NCBI GenBank assembly: GCA_900755985.1
Contig: CAAEIL010000206.1
Location: 1 to 5,642 of the forward strand
Length of the DNA: 5,642 bases
Direction of reading: 5' to 3'
From: Bacteroidales bacterium
Lineage (GTDB): Bacteria; Bacteroidota; Bacteroidia; Bacteroidales; Muribaculaceae
Of this stretch, positions 1 to 4,326 are shown piece after piece (the first letter of the stretch is position 1; each line of letters starts with the position of its first letter). Below the pieces are notes generated by a model that was not told the origin of the DNA, ran no database searches, and worked only from the letters and a program-made list of their open reading frames with translations. The position numbers and the translations under genes were made by a program.

Positions 1-367
1 CAGGGATGGTGCGTCTGGCATATTCGCGTATGTACAGTCTCAGCTTCAGCACCGGCCTTTCCTTGGGCGTCACCGCTACCTCTTCGAGTCCAAACGTCTT
101 CTCCTCCATCCTCAACGTATCCGTTCCGGCGGCGGCCGTACCGGTCTTAAAGCCTAAATACCGCACACTCAGCGGATAATCGTTGCGCGACAGTCCTCCG
201 ATAACGCCGCAGCTGTCCGTCATCCCGGCAATAATCCCCGCCTGTGTGAGCACCGTCGCTCCAATAAGCGGCTCCGAGTCCGACCCCGCTACAACCACCA
301 GCCGCTCTGCAGCCCTCACTGAACACCATGCACACAGCGCAAACAAAACAAACACAATCTTTCTCAT
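1..367 (-). CDS. Exported carboxypeptidase-regulatory-like domain protein, 5' part only
   Basis: The first 122 codons of a minus-strand gene whose 3' end lies beyond base 1. The start ATG is at 367-365. Residues 1-20 form a signal peptide (MRK, then a hydrophobic core, then VRAA); I see no proper lipobox, so a periplasmic or outer-membrane route is likely. Residues about 23-75 follow the CarboxypepD_reg-like / TonB-receptor plug-associated beta-sandwich pattern: SEPLIGATV, then G.I.G.TD..G, then YPLSVRYLGFKT. Residues 93-105 (FGLEEVAVTPKER) resemble the linker after this domain in Bacteroidales surface proteins. The rest may be a TonB-dependent receptor or, more likely given the 'KERPVLKLRLYIREYAR' stretch, a shorter protein named only for this domain. 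The plus-strand ORF in the same place is a shadow. Domain call fairly sure; the full protein type is unknown. Confidence 0.85.
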   Translation of the reverse strand, partial: MRKIVFVLFALCAWCSVRAAERLVVVAGSDSEPLIGATVLTQAGIIAGMTDSCGVIGGLSRNDYPLSVRYLGFKTGTAAAGTDTLRMEEKTFGLEEVAVTPKERPVLKLRLYIREYARRTIP

Positions 368-395
368 ATTACCTTATTTAATATTTAATCGCCCG

Positions 396-403
396 CAAAA
401 TTA
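396..403 (-). promoter_or_regulatory. Candidate -7 box for the leftward surface-protein gene
   Basis: Read on the minus strand this is TAATTTTG, a match to the Bacteroidota -7 element TAnnTTTG, 28 bases before the ATG at 367. The nearest TTTG upstream (419-416) is only 12 bases away, too close for the usual 19-21 base spacer, so the -33 element is unconvincing. Placement fits a short A/T-rich leader. Confidence 0.35.
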
Positions 404-521
404 TCATTTTTTTTACAAACCGCCGTCCACTTGATGCAAGAAAAACCGAAGCGCCACGGCACCTCGGAAGCCTTGAAGTAATCCCGAGCTCCGTACTTAT
501 GTTTCAATCCTTTATGAATTA

Positions 522-539
522 TTTGGTATCTTTACCAAA
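522..539. promoter_or_regulatory. Perfect 7-bp inverted repeat upstream of the sigma-factor operon
   Basis: TTTGGTA-TCTT-TACCAAA is a perfect dyad with a 4-base centre, 99 bases before the ATG at 638 and in the region shared by two divergent genes. It overlaps a weak -7-like box (TATCTTTA, 527-534) that has TTTC at 502-505 about 21 bases upstream. It could be an operator over the operon promoter. It is followed by ATTTTTATT, so a weak hairpin terminator is the alternative, but the stem is A/T rich and no gene ends just before it. Confidence 0.35.
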
Positions 540-637
540 ATTTTTATTCGTTGTTCTTGTCACCTATCCTCAGCGAGATGTGTCTTACATACGAGACGCC
601 TCAAAAGAACAACGTTAAACTTAATAAATTTAAATAT

Positions 638-1039
638 ATGACATCTATATTAGTCCCCATTTTCATCTGTGTGGTACTTCCCGTAGCAATAGTGGCAATA
701 GTATTCGCAGCAGTGATGAATAACGACAACAAGCGTTCAAAAGTACTTATCAAGGCAATCGAATGTAACTGTGGAATCGATGCCGACAAATTGGCAGAGG
801 CTCTCCATAGACCGAAGAAAACCGCTCGCGAGATTCTTAATCTCCGCTTGCTCCGTGGCTGTATCTTCTCATTCATCGGGCTTGCACTTTGCTTCGTAGG
901 CATCGTGTCTCTCTGCCTGGGCACTGAGTTCTCAGCCGACGCTGTTACCGTGCCTATGGCATTCGGTGGCGCATCGCTCGCTATTGGATTGAGCTATCTG
1001 GTAGTCTACTTTGTGACTCGCAAACAAATCAAAGACTGA
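638..1039 (+). CDS. DUF6249-like small membrane protein
   Basis: A 133-residue protein, probably inner membrane. Helix 1 covers about residues 3-25, followed by a cytoplasmic segment (about 26-70) rich in K, R, D and E that includes a KAIE.N.GID..KLAEAL stretch, then two more helices at about 72-95 and 102-128. The N-terminal helix followed by a charged K-A-I-E segment resembles DUF6249 proteins, which in Bacteroides often sit beside an ECF sigma factor. The frame stays open upstream to a TTG at 551, but that would add 29 polar residues in front of the helix; the ATG at 638 has an A/T-rich leader (TTAATAAATTTAAAT) typical of the phylum and puts the helix at the N terminus. It is 12 bases ahead of the sigma gene, so surely co-transcribed. 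Role unknown; a sensor or modulator of the sigma factor is an inference. Confidence 0.8.
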   Translation: MTSILVPIFICVVLPVAIVAIVFAAVMNNDNKRSKVLIKAIECNCGIDADKLAEALHRPKKTAREILNLRLLRGCIFSFIGLALCFVGIVSLCLGTEFSADAVTVPMAFGGASLAIGLSYLVVYFVTRKQIKD

Positions 1040-1051
1040 CTTTTCCCGGAT

Positions 1052-1531
1052 ATGACTCGCGAGCAATTCATATCCCGCGTGGAGGCCACACAGAAAGCGT
1101 TTCGACGCTTTCTTGTGGCACTATGTTGCGGAGACAACGCACTCGCAGATGATGTAGCACAGGACTCCTATATAAAAGCTTATCTTTCATGTGATTCATT
1201 TTCAAATCTTGATAAGTTCAATGCATGGATTTTTAAAATAGGATATAACACATTTCTCAATCATAAACGTGGCGAAAGGCTTACGGTTGGCATTGAAAAT
1301 GCATCTGAAATCTCAGCACATGACAATGCTGATTCTTCTTTTGAATTTCAAGACCTCTACGATGCCTTGAACGAGCTCCCCGCAAAAGAGCGAACTTCTG
1401 TTTTGCTATTCTATATGCAGGGGTACTCCATAAGAGAGATTGCCGAAATTCAGGAAACATCCCATGATGCCGTCAAGCAACATCTTTCGCGCGGTCGTAC
1501 ACATCTGCGCGGTTTATTATCCAACGACTAA
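1052..1531 (+). CDS. ECF-type RNA polymerase sigma factor
   Basis: A 159-residue sigma-70 family protein of the extracytoplasmic-function type, which directs core RNA polymerase to a dedicated promoter set. The sigma-2 domain spans about residues 10-75: the region 2.2 signature is LADDVAQDSYIKAY (31-44), followed by F.AWIFKIGYNTFLNHKR (56-73). A short acidic linker (82-98) leads to the sigma-4 domain at about 102-155, whose helix-turn-helix is YSIREIAEIQETSHDAVKQH (125-144), preceded by LNELPAKERTSVLLFYMQG. Length and the lack of sigma-1 and sigma-3 domains fit the ECF class. It lies between two small membrane-protein genes with 11-12 base gaps, the usual setting for a sigma factor held at the membrane by a co-transcribed regulator. 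The target promoters cannot be told from this window. Confidence 0.95.
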   Translation: MTREQFISRVEATQKAFRRFLVALCCGDNALADDVAQDSYIKAYLSCDSFSNLDKFNAWIFKIGYNTFLNHKRGERLTVGIENASEISAHDNADSSFEFQDLYDALNELPAKERTSVLLFYMQGYSIREIAEIQETSHDAVKQHLSRGRTHLRGLLSND

Positions 1532-1542
1532 TCCGTTATAAT

Positions 1543-1947
1543 ATGGACGATAATAAATTAAAAACGCTGTTCTCTAACTTCGATCCGGAACTTTCCTCCG
1601 ACGCTCAGTTTATGAACAAACTCCAAAGAAGTCTTAACTCCGTAGAGATTATAAAACAACATAATGCCGAGTTTAGGACACGTAATAAGATAGCCTTAGT
1701 CATTGCCACCATTTTCGGCATTTTTATAGGCTTTTTATTATCATTGTCATTGCCATATTTAAGTGATGCTATGTCTGACTTGAAACTGACTTTGCCTAAT
1801 GATTCTGTATTGAAAACACTTGCCAATAACTTCACAATCATTGCATGGCTTGTTGTTGGAGGATCGTCAGTTTTAATGGCTCTCAACGCCTATGAAATAT
1901 CTCTTTCACTGTTTAAACCCAAAGACACAACTACTTGTAAATTATAA
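1543..1947 (+). CDS. Two-helix membrane protein, candidate anti-sigma factor
   Basis: A 134-residue protein starting 11 bases after the sigma-factor stop. Residues 1-48 are a charged, probably cytoplasmic helical segment (LFSNFDPELSSDAQFMNKLQ, then RSLNSVEIIKQHNAEFRTRN). Two membrane helices follow at about 50-72 (IALVIATIFGIFIGFLLSLS) and 98-118 (TIIAWLVVGGSSVLMALNAY), with about 25 residues between them that would face the periplasm. The C-terminal tail is short. A cytoplasmic N-terminal segment plus membrane anchor encoded right after an ECF sigma gene is the classic layout of an anti-sigma factor, but there is no zinc-binding HxxxCxxC motif and no recognisable FecR domain, so this role is inferred from context only. 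Its codons look more A/T rich than those of the hydrolase gene further right. Confidence 0.8.
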   Translation: MDDNKLKTLFSNFDPELSSDAQFMNKLQRSLNSVEIIKQHNAEFRTRNKIALVIATIFGIFIGFLLSLSLPYLSDAMSDLKLTLPNDSVLKTLANNFTIIAWLVVGGSSVLMALNAYEISLSLFKPKDTTTCKL

Positions 1948-1973
1948 CGTGCTGTCTTTCTTTTCCCCCATAG

Positions 1974-2013
1974 AGTGCTTTACCGTGCTTTCGCAGTACG
2001 TTAAAGCACTTTT
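1974..2013 (+). terminator. Intrinsic terminator of the sigma-factor operon
   Basis: The outer stem is AGTGCTTTA (1974-1982) with TAAAGCACT (2002-2010), nine perfect pairs. One mismatch (C1983/T2001) separates it from an inner stem CGTGC (1984-1988) with GTACG (1996-2000), one pair being G-U, around a 7-base loop. TTTT (2010-2013) follows. It lies 26 bases after the stop of the last gene of the operon. Confidence 0.8.
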
Positions 2014-2190
2014 CCTATGCAGATAAACTTTAGCTGATAATACCGACGGAATCAAGACCTTATGTTAGCAGCGCTGTAAAGGCAAAGTGGCTTAGGCCGT
2101 CCGGGACGGTTGTCGCACGTCTGTTCGTAAAGGTAAACAGTCCGTATCGTTACCCCGGGAGGTTAACAAATGTTAAACTTTAAACAATAA

Positions 2191-2222
2191 TTTGGTTTAT
2201 GTTATAAACCGTATTACCTTTG
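2191..2222 (+). promoter_or_regulatory. Bacteroidota housekeeping-type promoter
   Basis: TTTG (2191-2194), a 20-base spacer and TACCTTTG (2215-2222) match the -33/-7 consensus TTTG-N19-21-TAnnTTTG exactly. Transcription should start a few bases downstream, near 2227-2231. The downstream gene starts at 2319, giving a leader of about 90 bases that contains a terminator hairpin and a second palindrome. Confidence 0.85.
2194..2210. promoter_or_regulatory. Palindrome 1, candidate operator inside the promoter spacer
   Basis: GGTTTAT-GTT-ATAAACC, perfect 7-base arms with a 3-base centre. It fills the space between the -33 and -7 boxes, where a bound dimer would block RNA polymerase. It matches palindrome 2 at 14 of 17 positions. 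The likely binder is the winged-helix domain encoded just downstream (inference). Confidence 0.6.
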
Positions 2223-2234
2223 CATCGAATTCAG

Positions 2235-2262
2235 AGCGGTAATCGCGAGTACCGCTTTTTTT
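2235..2262 (+). terminator. Intrinsic terminator in the 5' leader, just after the promoter
   Basis: AGCGGTA (2235-2241) pairs perfectly with TACCGCT (2250-2256) around an 8-base loop, followed by a run of seven T (2256-2262). It begins only about 5-8 bases after the predicted start of transcription and lies upstream of the gene at 2319. Transcripts ending here would be about 30-36 bases. It has no T-run on the other strand, so it acts rightward only. The space before it is too small for a riboswitch aptamer. Confidence 0.7.
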
Positions 2263-2272
2263 AGGCAAACAA

Positions 2273-2289
2273 TGTTTATAATATAAACC
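2273..2289. promoter_or_regulatory. Palindrome 2, candidate operator in the leader
   Basis: The 17-base segment TGTTTATAATATAAACC contains GTTTATA-A-TATAAAC (2274-2288), perfect 7-base arms around one base. It repeats palindrome 1 with 14 of 17 identical bases. The two centres are 79 bases apart, about 7.5 helical turns. It sits 29 bases before the start codon and after the leader terminator, so a bound protein could also act as a roadblock. Confidence 0.55.
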
Positions 2290-2318
2290 AATTTACAAAC
2301 CTCAAAAACTCTTAGAAG

Positions 2319-3221
2319 ATGGAAGAAAAGAAACTCACCGAAAAGGAGAGTCTCAGCATTATTACAGAGATGATCTCACGCACCAAAGAACGCTACATCG
2401 GCGACGGCAACATCATGCTGATGTGGGGATACCTTATAGTTGCAGTCACATTGCTGATATGGGCGCTGTTGGCAACTACGCATAATCCGGCGTGGAACTG
2501 GCTGTGGTTCCTCATTTGGGTCATCGGAGGGACCGCTACTCCTATCATGGCTCGCAAAGAACAGACCAAAAGTGGTGTCAAAAACTATTCGGACCGATTG
2601 ACATCCGAGATTTGGTCGGTGGTTGGCGCAATGGCCATTGTAGCTACCGCTATGTGTCTGGGATTTCTTCTGGTCGGTGGAAAGGACAGCTGGTCTATGT
2701 GGTTCGCTTATGCACTTATTATCGTGCCGTTTGGCGAGATAACCCAGGGCGTGATTGTTAAAGAAAAATCGTTAAAAATCGGCGGCATCATCGGCATGAT
2801 TATCGGAATATTTACAATCTGCTGTATATCAGCCGATGTACCTTTATATGCAAATTGGTATCTTCCGATTTTCACAGCCGCTTTTATCGCAATGTTCATC
2901 ATCCCGGGTCACGTACTCAATCATAAAGCCCATAAAAAAATGAAAGAGTTAGACCCACTGTTGCACTCGCAACTGCGACTGGCGGTGATGTCAATTCTTA
3001 TGAATGTCGAGGAAGCCGATTTCGTCTATCTCAAAGAAAAAACTGAATCAACCGCCGGTAATCTCAGTGTCCAGCTCGACAAATTATCTAACGCCGGATA
3101 CATCAGCGTAGAAAAAGGCTTTTCGGGGCGAAAAACCCGAACTGTCTGTCAAGTTACCGAACAAGGGCGAAAAGCCTTCGAGGAATATGTAGACGCACTC
3201 AAAAGCTACATAAATCTCTAA
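2319..3221 (+). CDS. Six-helix membrane protein fused to a winged-helix DNA-binding domain
   Basis: A 300-residue protein with two parts. Residues 1-30 are a charged cytoplasmic segment (ESLSIITEMISRTKERY). Six membrane helices follow at about 32-52, 59-77, 98-119, 126-146, 153-171 and 180-198, rich in tryptophan. Both ends should be cytoplasmic. Residues 209-300 form a winged-helix domain of the MarR/PadR-like HTH_34 type: LDPLLHSQLRLAVMSILM starts it, the recognition helix is in STAGNLSVQLDKLSNAGYI (244-262), and the wing in GFSGRKTRTVCQVTEQG (267-283). From memory, close relatives of the two halves are often separate neighbouring genes in Bacteroides, the DNA-binding one being about 90-100 residues and starting near MKELDPLLHS; here M208 is in frame at exactly that point. 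The result would be a membrane-tethered one-component regulator. The ligand is unknown. Autoregulation is likely from the two upstream palindromes. Confidence 0.9.
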   Translation: MEEKKLTEKESLSIITEMISRTKERYIGDGNIMLMWGYLIVAVTLLIWALLATTHNPAWNWLWFLIWVIGGTATPIMARKEQTKSGVKNYSDRLTSEIWSVVGAMAIVATAMCLGFLLVGGKDSWSMWFAYALIIVPFGEITQGVIVKEKSLKIGGIIGMIIGIFTICCISADVPLYANWYLPIFTAAFIAMFIIPGHVLNHKAHKKMKELDPLLHSQLRLAVMSILMNVEEADFVYLKEKTESTAGNLSVQLDKLSNAGYISVEKGFSGRKTRTVCQVTEQGRKAFEEYVDALKSYINL

Positions 3222-3225
3222 TTCT

Positions 3226-3410
3226 TTCACCCTACGGTTTGACCGTGGAAAATAAAGTTGCCAATGTTTCGCAGCAGTATGCAAGAGAAATCTTACTACT
3301 GCTGCGACCGTTACATCGGCAAATTTTGCGGGTAGGGAGCTTGAACCGCCGCATGCCTAAAAGCAGGCGGAGGGGTGAGATGTACGTAAACAAAAGCCTC
3401 TAAGGGTGAG
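3226..3410 (+). ncRNA. Candidate structured RNA element downstream of the regulator gene
   Basis: A gene-free stretch (3222-3454) starting right after the stop codon, unusually dense in inverted repeats. Closing helix: TTCACCCT (3226-3233) with AGGGTGAG (3403-3410), eight pairs including one G-U. Inside: ACGGT/ACCGT (3234-3238 and 3242-3246); a strong hairpin with TCGCAGCAGTA (3269-3279) and TACTGCTGCGA (3297-3307), 11 perfect pairs, capped by AAGA-GAAA-TCTT (3283-3294), a GNRA tetraloop; CCGCC (3346-3350) with GGCGG (3366-3370) continuing as TGC/GCA. GGGTG at 3373-3377 could compete with 3404-3408 for the CACCC at 3228-3232. Only short ORFs occur, such as 23 codons at 3264-3335. It may be a 3' UTR element, an independent RNA or a dispersed repeat; I do not recognise a family and see no promoter of its own. 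Confidence 0.35.
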
Positions 3411-3452
3411 TCCGTTTCGTTACCTATTCGTTATTAATTGAAGAAACGGACT
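3409..3452. terminator. Shared terminator-like inverted repeat between convergent genes
   Basis: AGTCCGTTTC (3409-3418) and GAAACGGACT (3443-3452) are perfect 10-base arms around a 24-base loop, placed between the 3' ends of the convergent regulator and nitroreductase genes and only two bases beyond the latter's stop. Neither side has a clean T-run (TTATCATT on plus; CACCCTTAG on minus), so it may work as a weak bidirectional terminator or as mRNA 3'-end protection. Confidence 0.5.
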
Positions 3453-3454
3453 TA

Positions 3455-4015
3455 TCATTCGAAGCGGTTTTGGTGTATCCTGTCGGGGTGCCATTTGTCC
3501 ATCGGGACATGTCCTTTTTCGGGGTAGCCGACGGGAATCAGATTGAAGGGGATTAAATTCTCAGGCAGATTGAGAATTGTGCGCACAGGCGCTATGCGTT
3601 CTTCGTGAGGATAGATACATGTCCAGACCCCGCCAAGACCTATTGCATGGGCCGAGAGAAGTATATTTTCGGATGCCGCGGACAAATCCTGTTCCCAAAG
3701 CACGTCATCGACTCCGGAGAGGAATCGTTCGTTGTTGCCGCAGACCACGAATGCGACAGATGCATGCGCAGCCATTTTGGCGTATGGCAGAGCATCGGCA
3801 AGTTGAGTCAGAAGTTCGGGGTCATCAATCACTACGAACTCCCACGGCTGCTTGTTTACACCGCTTGGTGCGCTCATGGCTGCATGGAGTATTGCCGATA
3901 CTTGTTCCGGCGTGACAGCTTTGTCAGCATAACGCCGAACGCTCACGCGACTCAGAATGTTCTTGTATGCAGCGTTGTCCTTGAATTGTTCAGGTATTGA
4001 ATTGTTGATTTCCAT
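3455..4015 (-). CDS. Nitroreductase-family FMN-dependent oxidoreductase
   Basis: A 186-residue cytoplasmic flavoprotein of the nitroreductase superfamily, which uses FMN and NAD(P)H to reduce nitroaromatics, quinones or similar substrates as a dimer. The family's FMN phosphate-binding start is seen at SVRRYADKAVTPEQV (25-39), followed by AAMSAPSGVNKQPWEFVVID (45-64) with the conserved P-S-G-x-N-x-Q-P-W. Helix DLSAASENILLSAHAIGLGG (110-129) leads into VWTCIYPHEERI, the second flavin-binding segment, and PVGYPEKG (161-168) is the typical C-terminal motif. Length matches the short (160-200 residue) class seen in anaerobic gut bacteria. It is transcribed alone, convergent with the regulator gene and divergent from the microprotein-hydrolase pair. 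I found no convincing -7/-33 promoter before its ATG. The physiological substrate cannot be told. Confidence 0.93.
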   Translation of the reverse strand: MEINNSIPEQFKDNAAYKNILSRVSVRRYADKAVTPEQVSAILHAAMSAPSGVNKQPWEFVVIDDPELLTQLADALPYAKMAAHASVAFVVCGNNERFLSGVDDVLWEQDLSAASENILLSAHAIGLGGVWTCIYPHEERIAPVRTILNLPENLIPFNLIPVGYPEKGHVPMDKWHPDRIHQNRFE

Positions 4016-4090
4016 ATCGTTATTGTTGTTTTGCTAAGTCCCGGTAAGCTGATGATTATTGAAGGGATAGCATAAAAGTCTACTTGGACG

Positions 4091-4122
4091 CTTGTCTAAT
4101 TGGCAGAAAGTGAGTAAATTTA
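4091..4122 (+). promoter_or_regulatory. Promoter-like sequence for the microprotein-hydrolase pair
   Basis: CTTG (4091-4094), a 20-base spacer, then TAAATTTA (4115-4122): each box differs from the Bacteroidota consensus (TTTG; TAnnTTTG) by one base, with ideal spacing. Transcription would begin near 4128, about 22 bases before the ATG at 4150. Confidence 0.45.
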
Positions 4123-4149
4123 AGGCCTCGCAAAAAGATACTCTGGGCC

Positions 4150-4326
4150 ATGTCGATACACAAAGTTACTCCATTTTATTCGGATATCAAAACATTTAAA
4201 AAAACGTGGTTGGCGGCAGTCTTGCCGACCATGTTTCAGATTTTGATACTGTTCCGCTTCGGCATAAAGGATTTATGGCGTAATAAAGGTGGCAAACTAA
4301 CCCGAATGATAACAGACAATGACTAA
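4150..4326 (+). CDS. 58-residue putative membrane microprotein
   Basis: A small ORF whose last codons overlap the hydrolase start by 8 bases (ATGACTAA), a layout that suggests translational coupling. The protein begins MSIHKVTPFYSDIKTFKK, has one hydrophobic stretch at about 20-39 (WLAAVLPTMFQILILFRFGI) and a basic tail (KDLWRNKGGKLTR) ending in TDND. One helix with positive charges on both sides suggests a small inner-membrane or membrane-associated protein. I do not recognise a family. In its favour are the promoter-like sequence upstream, an A/T-rich leader, the tight overlap and a plausible composition. Against it is its shortness and a hairpin inside it that may be selected for another reason. 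It could also be the 3' remnant of a longer gene, since the frame stays open back to 4114 without another usual start. Confidence 0.55.
   Translation: MSIHKVTPFYSDIKTFKKTWLAAVLPTMFQILILFRFGIKDLWRNKGGKLTRMITDND
4198..4234 (-). terminator. Hairpin with T-run, terminator-like on the minus strand
   Basis: ACGTGGTTGGCG (4204-4215) pairs with TGCCGACCATGT (4223-4234), 12 pairs of which three are G-U in one strand reading, around a 7-base loop. On the minus strand it is followed by seven T (complement of the A-run 4198-4204). It lies inside the microprotein gene on the opposite strand, 183 bases before the nitroreductase start, so it could stop antisense transcription running leftward. No minus-strand gene ends here, so it may be chance. 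Confidence 0.35.

Larger units (their letters stand above)
1948..2318. other. Intergenic region: terminator, then regulatory leader
   Basis: A 371-base stretch without a convincing ORF. It begins with the operon terminator (1974-2013). The part at about 2014-2160 is more G/C rich and shows small dyads (CAGCGCTG; CCGTCC-G-GGACGG at 2097-2109; GGTAA/TTACC at 2132-2136 and 2150-2154) but nothing I can name. From 2161 it turns A/T rich and contains the promoter, two palindromes and the leader terminator listed separately. Confidence 0.7.

Noticed and set aside
183..434. Plus-strand 83-codon ORF
   Set aside because: It is the reverse of the leftward surface-protein gene, which has a clear signal peptide and domain pattern; its 3' part runs into A/T-rich spacer.
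2277..2282. TATAAT resembling an E. coli -10 box in the second palindrome
   Set aside because: Bacteroidota polymerase does not use this box, there is no matching -35 element, and the bases are explained by the dyad.
3084..3284. Minus-strand 66-codon ORF at the end of the regulator gene
   Set aside because: Antisense to the winged-helix domain; no promoter, and the composition is explained by the opposite strand.
3331..3350. GGTTCAAGCTCC on the minus strand, resembling a tRNA T-arm
   Set aside because: No acceptor stem, anticodon arm or D-arm could be fitted around it.
3577..4000. Two plus-strand ORFs of 112 and 131 codons opposite the nitroreductase
   Set aside because: The minus-strand product has the full set of nitroreductase motifs; the plus-strand products look like random Cys/Arg-rich shadows.
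4195..4215. T3A7 run followed directly by a hairpin, considered as a ribosomal frameshift site
   Set aside because: The in-frame codons are TTT AAA AAA ACG, which do not form an X-XXY-YYZ heptamer, and the hairpin starts with no spacer.
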